Shown here: piece after piece, positions 7,363 through 16,054 of the stretch
Position numbering within the stretch: the stretch's first letter is position 1
Layout of the letters: each line of letters opens with the position of its first letter
Origin: Streptomyces sp. PsTaAH-137
GTDB taxonomy: Bacteria > Actinomycetota > Actinomycetes > Streptomycetales > Streptomycetaceae
NCBI RefSeq assembly: GCF_003259365.1
Contig: NZ_QLLY01000016.1
Span: 1-64,000, forward strand
Reading direction: 5' to 3'
DNA length: 64,000 bases
The notes under the pieces: generated by a model
Databases searched by the model: none
Told to the model about the DNA's origin: nothing
What the model saw: only the letters and a program-made list of their open reading frames with translations
Made by a program: the position numbers and the translations under genes

Positions 7363-7806
7363 ACGATGCCCTCGATGCCCTGCGCCTGGAGCTGCTCGAA
7401 CCACACGAGCGCCACGTCGCGGTCGTCCGTCGCGGGCACCGCCTGAAGCGGCGGCCCGCCGTCGAGCACGTCGAGCAGCGCCGCCCGCCTCTCCAGATAC
7501 GGCAGGCCGCGAACATCCTGACCGGCCAGCATGAGGCAGTCGAACGCCGCGTAGCTGGCGGGGTGCCGGTGCACCAGGTCGGCCAGTCGCCTGCCGCGCG
7601 AGGAAGCGCGGGAGCGGACCGCTCCGAAGTCGATGCGTCCGTCCAACCAGATCACTGCCTCGCCGTCGAGGACTGTATTCGGCGGGAGGTTCATGGCGGC
7701 GGTGGCGAGGTCGAGCCACCGCTGGGTGGCGTCCCGCCCGGCCCGGGTCTGGACACGGACGGTGTCGCGCCGCCAGATGACCGCCCTATCGCCGTCGAAT
7801 TTGGGT
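7024..7806 (-). pseudogene. ATP-dependent DNA ligase, main C-terminal fragment
   Basis: Begins at the adenylation motif KFDGDRAV (7806 leftwards) and continues VLDGEAVIWLDG, GIEGIVAKRAASPYRGG and VFQKVRHS. These are ligase motifs I, III/IIIa and IV/V, in LigC/LigD-ligase style. A 1-base loss near 7285 shifts the frame; VGYVGPAARPRRLALRL and VDDGDEYTTMSAG continue in the next frame. The stop present in copy B is changed to TGG here. The N-terminus upstream of motif I is missing and matches a fragment at 12814-12900, so the gene seems split by the 7807-12816 segment. Confidence 0.8.
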
Positions 7807-8102
7807 TATGCGCTGCTGAGCTGTCCGCAGAGAGTGTCCAGCTCTATGTCGAGCACAGGATGACGGGTGCACTTCACCCGCCGAGAGCCGCTGTGGCCTC
7901 GCGAAGCCACGCCCCTCATGCGCGAGTTCAGCCAGCTGTTCGCCTCACTCGAACGACGGTTGGACGACTGGTGTACGCCTGAGGGGCAGCCGCTCCTACT
8001 CACCCCTGAGGGCAACCGCGCCAAGAAACCTCTGCGTCGTTGTTGGTGTGACTGGGGGCCTTGGTGATTGAGAGCCTGTGTCGACGCTCGGGAGCGTCGC
8101 TG

Positions 8103-9059
8103 TCAGTCGGAGCGGCCGTCTGGTCGTTGATGTCTGGTACTCATGGCGTGGAAGATCTTCTTCGGTTCGCAGAGGGTCTCGTCGAGCATGCGCACGACGC
8201 CGTAGGAGGCGACGTCGCGATCGCCGGGCTTGTCGTAGTTGGCGAAGGAGAACCACAGTGCGGTATCCACGCCTTCTTCTTCGAAGATGTCGAGCAGTTC
8301 GTTAAAGTAGCGCACCTGCTCGTCCTCGTCCGGGATCGCTCCTTGTGGTGGCTGCCAGGCCATGCCACCGAGATCGCCCGCGCCTCGGTAGGCGCACGTG
8401 CCGTATTCGGTAATGGCGACCGGCTTGCCGTGGGAGAGGGACACGCGCAGGTCGGTGCGGAAGGTGTCGGCGTTCTGCGCGGTTCGATAGGCGTCGATGC
8501 CCACCAGGTCGAACGGAGCCCAGTCGACCGGCTCCCACGGGCCGGAGGCGTAGGTGATCCTCCCGCCGAAGTGGGCGCGAACGGTCGTGACGGCTTCGGC
8601 GAGGAAGGCGTTGAGGCGTTCGGGGACCGGCCCGAGGGAGGTCCACCATTGCATGTCGGCGGTGGCCATGGCACGGAGGCGGTCGCGGTAGGTGTTGCCA
8701 GGAAGGAAGCCGTGGGCGAAGGCGCTGAGTTCGCAGCCGGTGACGAAGACCACCTGCGCGCCGTCCTGCCGCAGGGCTTCGGCGCGCTGTGCGCAGTTGG
8801 CGAACAACGTCAGGATTGCCTCGGGGCGAAGGTCGACAGGAAACGGGGAAAACCACACTTCAAGACCGGTGTCCGCGGCATGCCGTGCGGCTGTGCCCAG
8901 TCGCTCGGGGTCGCGGCCGGAGATACGCACGGTGTCGCAGTGCAGGTCACCAGCGAGGATCGTCATTTCGCGCCCGACCTGTTCGGGGTCGAAGGTCCTT
9001 CGGGTGAGGAAGTGGCCGGGGAAACTGCCGGTGTCGTAGTTGATGCCTCGTGCGCGCAC
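8103..9059 (-). CDS. TIM-barrel glycosidase-like protein
   Basis: 318 residues. MRARGINYDTGSFP, the strand-like VRISGRDPERLGTAARHAAD, GLEVWFSPFPVDLRPE, VVFVTGCELSAFAHGF and GKPVAITEYGTCAYRG follow the pattern of clan GH-A barrels. CEL and ITEYG sit where acid/base and nucleophile Glu residues occur. Streptomyces relatives are, from memory, sometimes labelled abortive infection proteins, but I see no phage-defence evidence. No signal peptide, so cytosolic. Its GTG start lies 1 base past the TGA of the TetR gene, giving a two-gene operon. Confidence 0.65.
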   Translation of the reverse strand: MRARGINYDTGSFPGHFLTRRTFDPEQVGREMTILAGDLHCDTVRISGRDPERLGTAARHAADTGLEVWFSPFPVDLRPEAILTLFANCAQRAEALRQDGAQVVFVTGCELSAFAHGFLPGNTYRDRLRAMATADMQWWTSLGPVPERLNAFLAEAVTTVRAHFGGRITYASGPWEPVDWAPFDLVGIDAYRTAQNADTFRTDLRVSLSHGKPVAITEYGTCAYRGAGDLGGMAWQPPQGAIPDEDEQVRYFNELLDIFEEEGVDTALWFSFANYDKPGDRDVASYGVVRMLDETLCEPKKIFHAMSTRHQRPDGRSD

Positions 9060-9060
9060 G

Positions 9061-9669
9061 TCAGTGGCCTTCTGTGTGGTTGATTCCGTGTTCCAGTAGG
9101 TCGAAGGCCAGCTCGACGTCCTTCGCTAGAGCACGGCTGGCGTCCTTGGGGGAAGTACCGCCCAGGAGGCTCTGGAAGTATGTCTCTTGGAGGGCGAGCA
9201 TGGATGCGGCGATCTGGGCCGCCATAAGTGCGGCTGCCGTGGGGCCGTACTCGTCCGCCAGAACCTGTGTCAGTGCCTGGCGTTGCTGGTAGAGCAGACC
9301 GTTCGCCGCAGCCTGGAGTGCCGGACTGTCGTGGATCACACGAATGCGAGCGAGCAGCGCGTCCAGGTCCGCTGGCGGTAGCTGTACGTGGGCAAGCGCG
9401 CGATGGTGCGCTCGTAGCGCCTCGATGAACGTCTGCCCGGTCGTCCGCCGGGCCACAATCCCGGCCAGGTCGTCACCACTCGCACCGTGGAGGACGAGTG
9501 ACTCTTTGGCCGGAAAGTATGCGAAGAGCGTCGCCTTGGCTACCTCGGCGGCCTCGGCGATCTCGTTGACCGTCACCACGTCGAAACCGCGCTCACTGAA
9601 CAATCGCAACGCCACCGCGGCGATCCGCTGCCTGGTCTGTTCCTTCTTGCGTTCTCGAAGCCCTACCAC
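9061..9669 (-). CDS. TetR-family regulator
   Basis: 202 residues from GTG 9669. The HTH TRQRIAAVALRLFSERGFDV, VTVNEIAEAAEVAKATLFAY, FPAKESLV is canonical TetR at residues 10-58. The ligand-binding helical domain follows and ends EHGINHTEGH. An AT-rich upstream segment (9672-9716), unusual for this GC-rich DNA, probably holds its promoter. It is co-transcribed with the TIM-barrel gene. Bases 9670-9803 hold nothing else I can support. Confidence 0.9.
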   Translation of the reverse strand: MVGLRERKKEQTRQRIAAVALRLFSERGFDVVTVNEIAEAAEVAKATLFAYFPAKESLVLHGASGDDLAGIVARRTTGQTFIEALRAHHRALAHVQLPPADLDALLARIRVIHDSPALQAAANGLLYQQRQALTQVLADEYGPTAAALMAAQIAASMLALQETYFQSLLGGTSPKDASRALAKDVELAFDLLEHGINHTEGH

Positions 9670-9803
9670 GCAACCATAATAATCAGACTGAGTACAAAAA
9701 CAAACTGGGTATGGTTTTGGGGTGCCCTGTCTCCGCAGATGATCAGTCGCGAGCGGTTTGACACCCGTACGCATGGTGGCCCCGGAGCAGCGGTGTCGCG
9801 AGG

Positions 9804-10075
9804 ATGTTCGGGGTGGCAGATCGGGTGCGCGTCCGCGGGATCGATGACCGCGAGGGGCGGCGTCTGCTGCGGATCGTCCGCAGGGGCACCGGCACGGCGG
9901 TGAGCTGGCGGCGAGCCCAGACGACCCTGCTCTCCGCGCAGGGCATACCCGTGGCGCAGGCCTCGGCCTCCGCGACGAGGACGGACCGATCGGCGTGTAC
10001 TCCTCGCCGTCGTCCGTCGACTTGCGCCTACCGGGCCCGAAGTCAGCGCTGTGCCGGGCCACCTCGGGGCCCGCA
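9804..10075. pseudogene. IS630 N-terminal scrap joined to a ligase scrap
   Basis: On the plus strand (9804-9980) DREGRRLLRIVRRGTGTAVS and WRRAQTTLLSAQGIPVAQ match the start of IS630-family transposases before the frame decays. On the minus strand (about 10075-9990) EVARHSADFGPGR and STDDGEEYTPIG parallel the ligase stretch EVARHTATSGTGG and VDDGDEYTTMSAG. This is a third degenerate copy of the ligase C-terminus. Bases 10076-10234 show no gene. Confidence 0.55.
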
Positions 10076-10234
10076 GAAGCTGCGACGTCCGGGCGACAGG
10101 CGGCTCAGCACTTCGCAGATCAGCGGTCCGCGTCGAGAGCGCGCAAGGCGGACGCAACACAAAGTGGGCCAGGGCCTCTGAGCGGAAGTCGTTTCGCGGT
10201 GTATTGGGGATTCGTCAGTCGCGTATCGGCATGA

Positions 10235-11200
10235 TCAATCGCGAGGACAGTTGATGTCGCTCGCTGTTGTTCCTGCCGGCCCTTGGTGCTTGAGCGGCTT
10301 CGGGAATGCTTCACGCAAGCGGGCGAGGAGAGCCTGGGCCGCGGGGCCGGAAGGACCTCCGGTCTGCCACGCGAGAGCGATGCGGGCACGCATCTCGGGC
10401 CGGACGATCTGGAGGGTGCGAAGCTGCGCGTCGACGGGGGAGCCGTCCTCACTGGCAGGCAGCACGGCAATCCCCAGGCCTCGTGCGGCAAGCTGTGAGA
10501 GCACATGTGGGGCTGCTGCATCGAAAGCAACTCGAGGCCGGAATCCGGCCTGCGCGCAGCCCTGTTCGAGCGCCGCCCGGACCCCGCTGCCGCGGGGCAG
10601 GCAGATCAACTTGTGATCGCGTAGCTCGGCAAGCTCGATGCTCGGACCGCGGACCCGGTTGAGAAGCGGATCGCCGGGGGCGACAGCAGCAACCAGTGGC
10701 ACGTCGATCACCATTTGGAAGTCCACTCCCGGAGGGGGTACGTCCTGTGCCGTTCCCAGAACGGCGATATCGAGCTCGCCGGCCAGGAGCGCGGCCTGCA
10801 TCCGCTCCGTGGTGTCTTCGGTGAGGGCCACTTCCACCGAGGGATGGGAGTCGTGGAAGTCCGCGAGCAGGGCGGCTATGTCGAAGGCGTGTCCGGTGGC
10901 ACCCGAGACCATCTTGATCGTCACCCGGCCGCGCAGCAGCCCCGTGTACGCGTCGACCGTCTGCGCCACCGACTCCGCTGCGGCCAGTGCGGTACGCGCG
11001 TAGGGCAGGACTGCCCGGCCCACCTCTGTCGGCGTGACCGACCGGCCGGAGCGGTCAAGCAGGGGCTGGCCCAGCTCCTTCTCCAGCTGGCGGATCTGGG
11101 CGCTGAGTCCGGGCTGCGCCAGATGCAGCCGGGCGGCGGCGCGAGTGAAACCGCCCTCCTCGACGACACAGACGAAGTACCGCAGCTGACGCAGTTCCAT
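10235..11200 (-). CDS. LysR-family transcriptional regulator
   Basis: 321 residues. The N-terminal winged HTH is canonical (MELRQLRYFVCVVEEGGFTR, AAARLHLAQPGLSAQIRQLE). The two-lobed effector domain follows (LRGRVTIKMVSGATGHAFDI and onward). ATG 11200 is chosen over TTG 11206. It is divergent from the isomerase-family gene at 11272. The 71-base intergenic region is AT-richer and contains ATCTATTGGCTTTATCGG, a plausible regulator site by position. It probably controls 11272-12419. Confidence 0.9.
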   Translation of the reverse strand: MELRQLRYFVCVVEEGGFTRAAARLHLAQPGLSAQIRQLEKELGQPLLDRSGRSVTPTEVGRAVLPYARTALAAAESVAQTVDAYTGLLRGRVTIKMVSGATGHAFDIAALLADFHDSHPSVEVALTEDTTERMQAALLAGELDIAVLGTAQDVPPPGVDFQMVIDVPLVAAVAPGDPLLNRVRGPSIELAELRDHKLICLPRGSGVRAALEQGCAQAGFRPRVAFDAAAPHVLSQLAARGLGIAVLPASEDGSPVDAQLRTLQIVRPEMRARIALAWQTGGPSGPAAQALLARLREAFPKPLKHQGPAGTTASDINCPRD

Positions 11201-11271
11201 AACCAACGATTCTAGATCGCAGCAGAACTATCTATTGGCTTTATCGGTCCGCCGAAAGCAGGCTTGATCAC

Positions 11272-11934
11272 ATGGAGGACGCGACAGCCAACAGAGGGAA
11301 CAGCGGAGATGTCAGAGGAGCCATCGCGGCGGAGCGCCGGGAACTGGCAGACTTGTTCGACACTTTGCGAACCGCTCAATGGAACGCGCCCAGCCTCTGC
11401 ACCGGCTGGCGCGTCCGTGACGTGGCGGCGCACATGTCGATGGGGTTCCGGCTCTCCTGGCCCACGATGTGCGGTGAGTTGGTCAAGGCGCGCGGCAGCC
11501 TTCACCGTATGACCGACCAGGTCGCGCGCAGGGATTCCGCGGCCCATTCCACCACCGAGCTCGCGGCTTTCCTTCGGGACCATGCCCACCATCCTTGGAC
11601 ACCACCGGTCGGCGGGCTGACCGCGGCGCTCGGCCACGACGTAGTGCACGGGCTGGACGTCACCGTGGCCCTCGGCCTCGACCGGAGCGTCCCCGAAGCC
11701 CGGCTGCGCATCCTGCTGGACGACATCCGGCCCCGCAGCCTGAAGTTCTTCGGCGCAGAACTCGACGATGTGCGACTGTGCGCCGAGGACCTCGACTGGT
11801 CGTACGGTTCCGGCTCGCCGGTGTTCGGCGCCGCTCAGGACCTCCTGCTGCTGGCCTACGGCCGCAGACTTCCCGCGGGACGGCTCCGAGGAGAAGCAAG
11901 CAGCCGTTTCGCCCAGACCACCGCGGAGGCATGA
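11272..11934 (+). CDS. maleylpyruvate isomerase family mycothiol-dependent protein
   Basis: 220 residues. The N-terminal four-helix MDMPI/DinB domain is recognisable: AAERRELADLFDTLRTAQWN, TGWRVRDVAAHMSMGF, and later LGHDVVHGLDVTVAL. His in VAAHM and the HDVVH pair are in the metal-site positions of the family. Members use mycothiol for isomerisation or thiol transfer; the substrate is unknown. The stop overlaps the next gene's ATG (ATGA). Confidence 0.8.
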   Translation: MEDATANRGNSGDVRGAIAAERRELADLFDTLRTAQWNAPSLCTGWRVRDVAAHMSMGFRLSWPTMCGELVKARGSLHRMTDQVARRDSAAHSTTELAAFLRDHAHHPWTPPVGGLTAALGHDVVHGLDVTVALGLDRSVPEARLRILLDDIRPRSLKFFGAELDDVRLCAEDLDWSYGSGSPVFGAAQDLLLLAYGRRLPAGRLRGEASSRFAQTTAEA

Positions 11935-12419
11935 ACGCGATGCGCACTCGGCTTCTCCTCGGCCTGGCTTTGCTCTCCACCGGTCTGCTCGCCGGCGCCT
12001 TCGGCTACGGCGCCGCCAATCTCGTTCCGACCTTCAACTCGGTGCCGATCGACATGAGACTCGACTTTCACACCCAGCTGATGAAGATGAACGGGATCAC
12101 CATGCAGGGGGCTATGGCTGTATCGGCTCTCAGTGCTCTCGCCCTGGCCGTCCTGACACGCGGGCGGCCCCGACTCCTCGCAGCCACAGCCGGGTTCCTG
12201 ACTGTCGCCTCCTTTCTGATCACCCGTTTCGGGAACGTCCCGATCAACGGCCAGATCAAGCAGTGGGCCGCCAAGGTGCCGCCGGCCGACCACGCGAGGA
12301 TCCTGCGCCGTTGGGAGCTGTTCAACGATGTCCGCACCTGCACGGCCCTCGCCGCGTTCGCCATCCTCATCTGCGTTGCCCTGCGGCGGGCGGACTTGCG
12401 AGGAGCTGAGCACCGCTGA
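11931..12419 (+). CDS. DUF1772-type membrane protein
   Basis: 162 residues with four predicted membrane helices, starting MRTRLLLGLALLSTGLLAGA. The family features FHTQLMKMNGITMQGAM, ITRFGNVPINGQIKQW and RRWELFNDVRTCTALAAF match the DUF1772 (anthrone-oxygenase-like) pattern with its conserved N and W residues. It is translationally coupled to the mycothiol enzyme and probably acts with it in a small redox or detoxification operon under the LysR regulator. Confidence 0.75.
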   Translation: MNAMRTRLLLGLALLSTGLLAGAFGYGAANLVPTFNSVPIDMRLDFHTQLMKMNGITMQGAMAVSALSALALAVLTRGRPRLLAATAGFLTVASFLITRFGNVPINGQIKQWAAKVPPADHARILRRWELFNDVRTCTALAAFAILICVALRRADLRGAEHR

Positions 12420-12429
12420 ACACACCCTG

Positions 12430-12672
12430 GGAAGCTCACAGTGGCTCGTCCCCGGCCAGCCGATGAACCCGGCCAGCCTCCAGGCCCACCTGCGGAAGAT
12501 CGGCGTCCCGCCAAAGCGCGGCAGGACCTCCGCGATCCGCCAACTCGCCCTCCAGGCCCCAGCTCCCGTCATCACGACTGCACTCGGTTACCACGACAAG
12601 ACGGCTACCCGGTTGGTCACCGGGGCCGGAGGCAGCTGGATCCGATACGTCCCTGGTGACCACTCACGATGA
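12430..12672 (+). pseudogene. C-terminal stump of a site-specific integrase
   Basis: WLVPGQPMNPASLQAHLRKI, GVPPKRGRTSAIRQLALQ, APAPVITTALGYHDKTATRL and AGGSWIRYVPGDHSR match the end of actinobacterial tyrosine-recombinase-type integrases, where a LGYH...T motif precedes a W..Y terminus. No start or catalytic core is present. It is about 150 bases from the right end of the proposed insertion, where an element's integrase could lie. Bases 12673-12813 hold nothing recognisable. Confidence 0.6.
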
Positions 12673-12813
12673 CGCCCAGATCGCACCACCGCGGCATACG
12701 CCACTCCTCAACATGCGAGCCCGCCAGTCCCGAGGCCGATTCCCGGTCAATACGGCTGTTCACCCATGCTCGCCCGGCATCCCGGGTGGACCATGGACAC
12801 CTTCAAACCCTGT

Positions 12814-12900
12814 CTATAACTTCGGCTCGTACCACCAGCCTTCGCCCTCGGGCAGGCGGGCGACGTTCTCGGCGAGGGCGAGGGCGACGGGATACTCCAC
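12814..12900 (-). pseudogene. ATP-dependent DNA ligase, N-terminal fragment
   Basis: From GTG 12898-12900 the frame reads VEYPVALALAENVARLPEGE, GWWYEPKL, then TAG (12814-12816). LPEGxxWWYEPK leads directly into the adenylation motif in this ligase family, and the fragment at 7806 begins at KFDG. The break therefore falls inside the motif-I codons. The IS701 element lies only 7 bases upstream of the GTG, separating it from its promoter. Confidence 0.65.
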
Positions 12901-12984
12901 GTCTTAGTACTCCAGCCGTAGATCGTGATCTTGCTGGCTGGGGCCGCTGCGGGAACGCGAACGGCCACCGCTGATCATCGGTGT

Positions 12985-14177
12985 GTGAAGACAGAAGATC
13001 ATGCGGTGGCCGCAGGTCACAGCGTAGACCCTGCCCGTTGGCAGGAGGCGTTCGAGGTCCTGATGGGCCGGATCGCGGGACGGTTCGGGCGGGTCGAGCC
13101 CCGGCGTCGGGTGCGGAAGTTGGTGCTCGGGCTGCTGTCCGACCTGCCGCGCAAGAACTGCTGGACGATCGCGGAGTGGGCCGGGGAGGCGACTCCGGAC
13201 GGGATGCAGCACCTGCTGGGCCGGGCCAAGTGGGATGCCGATCTGGTGCGCGATGAGGTGTGCGGCTACGTGGTGGAGCATCTGTACGACGACCAGGCGG
13301 TGCTGGTGGTCGATGAGACGGGGGACGTGAAGAAGGGCACCGGCACGGTCGGCGTCCAGCGCCAGTACACCGGCACCGCGGGCAGGATCGAGAACTCGCA
13401 GGTCGCCGTCTTCCTGGTCTACGCGGGCCGCCGCGGTCACGCGGCGGTGAACCGGGAGTTGTACGTCCCTCGCTCGTGGGCCGACCAGCCCGACCGCTGC
13501 CGGGCCGCCGGGCTCGGCGATCAGAGCGCCTTCGCCACCCAGCCGGAGCTGGCTGCCCGCATGATCGGCCGGTTCCTGGACGCCGGGCATCGGGCCCCGT
13601 GGGTCGCGGGCGACGAGATCTACGGCGGCAACCCGAAGCTGCGGGCCACGCTGGAGGAACGCAGCTGCGGCTACGTTCTCGCGATCGCACGCAACCACGA
13701 AGTCCCCACTCACGCTGGGAAGTTCCGAGCCGACGCCCTGACCAGGAAGCTGCCGAAGCGGGCCTGGCAGAAGCTGTCCGCCGGGGCCGGCGCGAAGGGG
13801 CACCGCTTCTACGACTGGGCCATCATCGACCTTGCCCACCTCGGCCCCGGCAGCCACCGGCTGCTGATCCGCCGCAACCGCAGCACGGGCGAACTCGCCT
13901 TCTACCGTTGTTACTCGCCCCGCCCGGTGCTGCTGACCGAGCTGGTGAGAGTCGCGGGGTCAAGGTGGCGGGTGGAGGAGTTCTTCCAGTCCGGCAAGGG
14001 CCTGGCTGGACTGGACGAGCACCAGGTCCGCCGCTACCCGTCATGGTCCCGATGGGTCACCCTCGCCTGCTCGCCCACGCGTTCCTCGCGGTAGTGCGCG
14101 CACGGGAGCATGCCGAGCCCGAGAGCGACGGATTGATCCCGTTGACCTGTAACGAGATCAGGGTTCACGTCCCGTAG
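12985..14177 (+). pseudogene. IS701-family transposase, frameshifted
   Basis: From GTG 12985: the family core VDETGDVKKGTGTVGVQRQY, SQVAVFLVYAGRRGHAAVNR, WVAGDEIYGGNPKLRATLEE and VEEFFQSGKGLAGLDEHQVR carries the DDE residues and YREK-like region. At 14067/14068 one base (probably A of an ATG codon) is missing. The first frame stops at 14094, while LLAHAFLAVVRAREH and GLIPLTCNEIR continue in another frame to 14177. The usual terminus after CNEI is replaced by RVHVP, so the true 3' end is lost. Probably inactive. Confidence 0.8.
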
Positions 14178-14758
14178 CTAAGATCCGTGCCGCCGCTCGC
14201 CTCGATGAGCCAGGACAGGGATCCGGTCTCGAACGGCCAGCCCGTGGTGGCGACCTCGACCCATCCACTGCCCGGTTCGCTCACTCCCGCATCCCACCAC
14301 CACCAACTGCGATCGTCGCCCCGTCCCTCCTCGGTCGGATCGAAGTAATAGAGCCAGTCCGAGAGCATCCATGGCCCCTGACACTCCGCCGCTTTCTGCT
14401 CGGAAGTCAGCGCGCACCACCGCCGCTCCCACGCCTCGACGTCGAAGGACGGGTCGGGAACACTCTCCGGATCGCACCGCTGGACGAACCACGCCGGCAA
14501 CAACTCGGGCCAACGCTCGAACGCAGGCCAGGTGCCTACCCGTTCGATCACGGGCGCCAGAACATCACGCGCACCGCTGATGACTCGTGCCGCGTCATCA
14601 GCGGTGAACCGGACCCGCACGAGAAACGCCCGCTCCCGACGATCGCCAACTCCCAGCCCGGCCCGAAGGCGCCGCAGCTCACCCTCCACGATCTCCACAA
14701 CAACGAAGTGTGCAGCACTACCGAACAGCACCTCAAAAGCGCCCCTGCCGCAGACCAT
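14165..14758 (-). CDS. hypothetical passenger protein in the IS701 element
   Basis: 197 residues from ATG 14758, which abuts the right inverted repeat. It contains FEVLFGSAAHFVVVEIVEGE, FTADDAARVISGARDVLAPV and LSDWLYYFDPTEEGRGDDRS, ending in a WWWWD run and a Gly-rich tail. The protein is acidic and Trp-rich, looks cytosolic, and I do not know its function. Its N-terminal codons may come from recombination with the element end, so FEVLF may be nearer the ancestral start. It overlaps the degraded transposase end by 13 bases, tail to tail. Confidence 0.65.
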   Translation of the reverse strand: MVCGRGAFEVLFGSAAHFVVVEIVEGELRRLRAGLGVGDRRERAFLVRVRFTADDAARVISGARDVLAPVIERVGTWPAFERWPELLPAWFVQRCDPESVPDPSFDVEAWERRWCALTSEQKAAECQGPWMLSDWLYYFDPTEEGRGDDRSWWWWDAGVSEPGSGWVEVATTGWPFETGSLSWLIEASGGTDLSYGT

Positions 14759-14852
14759 AAGATCACGATCTACCGCTGGAGTACTAGCCCGAATCCACCG
14801 ACGGCTGAGACGACAGGGCCTCGGCTCGGAACGTGGGGCGCACGAGCCCGAT

Positions 14853-14887
14853 GGGAGGGTCCGCCGGTCGTACCGGCGAACCCTCCC
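14853..14887. terminator. strong bidirectional hairpin
   Basis: GGGAGGGT and CGCCGGT pair with ACCGGCG and ACCCTCCC around a CGT loop: a 15-bp stem with one internal mismatch. It lies 22 bases beyond the stop of the minus-strand methyltransferase, at the end of that operon, and just outside the IS701 element. No U-run, as is common in Streptomyces. Confidence 0.75.
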
Positions 14888-14908
14888 GCCCACCAGGCGG
14901 CTTTCAGC

Positions 14909-16042
14909 TCACAGGGTGTGCTTCCAGTTCCCGCGCGACAGCGTCGTCTCACCGTCCGGGGAGATCTGGGCCGTGGCCCCGTACAACGGCAGTGCCCCCT
15001 CACGGTTCAACCGGTCCCGGATCCGCTCCAGCCGGGACCACAGGTGCTGCGGGCCGGCCTCGTGCACGGTCGGTGAGTCGAGGAACCCTGCCGCGCTCGC
15101 CCGTGCCCACGATCCGTCAGGGTGCAGCAGCCACACGGTGCGCAGGCCGTCGGCCTCGCCCCTGCGGTACTCGATGCCGGGGCACTGGAGCTCCATCATC
15201 GACATGACGTCCCATGCGTCCGGCGGGTACAGCAGCGGGTACCTGCTGGCGACCTGCCTGTCCCCGAGGCCGCTCTCGGCGTCCTTCCAGATGCCGTCCG
15301 GGAGCGGGGCGTAGCCGGTCCCGTGCCGGGCCCGCATGAATCCGGCGCGGTTCCACTCGATGCGGCCCCGCGCTCCGCCGTCGGCCGTCTTGTCCGCCGT
15401 GAGGATCAGCCCTGTTCCTGCGATCGTCGTCACCAGGCGGCCCTGCGGCGTCAGCGCCTCCAGCCACGAGAGGGGAATCGACGGGACGGACACTGTGGAC
15501 ACGATTCGGTCGAACTCGCCCGGCAGATGGGGGCCGGTGATGTCGCACTACAGCATCCGCGGCTTCATGCCGAGGGTGGCGAGGCGCTCGGCCGCGACGT
15601 CGACGAGGCGCGCGTCGATGTCGATGCTCGTGACCTGGGCGCTGCCGAGTCGGGAGCAGGCGAGCGCGGTGCCGTATCCGGTGCCCGTGGTCAGCAGGAC
15701 CCGGCTGTCGTCGTCGATGGCGGCGTGCCGGTACATGTCCAGGATCAGGCTCGGCAGCGTCGACGACGAGGTCGGCGTTCCCGTGGTGAGGGCGTCGTCG
15801 TCGTGCGCATCGTCGGCGTGGTGGTCGTCGATCTGCGTCACCAGCGTGGTGTCCCGGTAGACGTCCGCCGGCTGCGCCTCCGGGCTTGCCGCGTAGGTCC
15901 GCAGCCGCCAGCCGTCGCCGTCCTGTTCCCACCACCGGGGTACGAAGACGTGCCGGGGCGTGCGGCTGACGGCGAACCGCCAGGCGGGGTGATGCCGTGC
16001 GACCCGGTTGGCCAGCGTCCGTGCTCGTGGCTCCCACAACAT
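14909..16042 (-). pseudogene. PCMT-like methyltransferase with internal TAG
   Basis: The N-terminal part (16042-15548) has RHVFVPRWWEQDGDGW, ALTTGTPTSSSTLPSLILDM, SRVLLTTGTGYGTALACSRL and a GSAQVTSIDID SAM-acidic loop, as in protein-L-isoaspartate methyltransferase relatives. TAG at 15550-15548 interrupts it after KPRML. The same frame resumes CDITGPHLPGEFDRIVSTVS, VPSIPLSWLEALTPQGRLVT and continues 200 residues to 14909, all family-like. With readthrough the protein would be 377 residues. Either a nonsense mutation or a base error. It is downstream of the radical SAM gene by 12 bases. Confidence 0.75.
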
Positions 16043-16054
16043 GCTGTTGCTCTC

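Larger units (their letters stand above)
7807..12816. mobile_element. about 5 kb insertion splitting the ligase gene
   Basis: Everything between the ligase N-terminal (12817-12900) and C-terminal (to 7806) fragments, which lie in the correct order and orientation on the minus strand. It carries a TIM-barrel protein, TetR, an IS630/ligase scrap, LysR, a mycothiol-dependent enzyme, a DUF1772 protein and an integrase C-terminal stump about 150 bases from its right end. The edges AATTTGGG and AACTTCGG are imperfect copies of the interrupted codons. The stretch 7807-8102 has no gene I can assign (a short frame with SLERRLDDWCTPEGQPLLL is present). The whole-segment interpretation is inference. Confidence 0.5.
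12908..14783 (+). mobile_element. IS701-family element with a passenger gene
   Basis: 1,876 bp bounded by 25-base inverted repeats matching at 24 positions, each reading inward TACTCCAGC. Flanks are TTAG (12904-12907) and CTAG (14784-14787), both fitting the YTAG target preference of IS701. The transposase is frameshifted and its C-terminus altered. A minus-strand gene occupies the last 600 bases before the right repeat, which is unusual for the family. Confidence 0.8.

Noticed and set aside
7867..8067. Short plus-strand frame with SLERRLDDWCTPEGQPLLL
   Set aside because: Looks mildly protein-like and could be an integrase or transposase scrap, but I cannot match it to a family, so it is only mentioned within the insertion.
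8103..9059. Phage-defence function for the TIM-barrel protein
   Set aside because: The label abortive infection is a legacy annotation I recall for relatives; the sequence looks like a glycosidase fold and nothing here shows defence activity.
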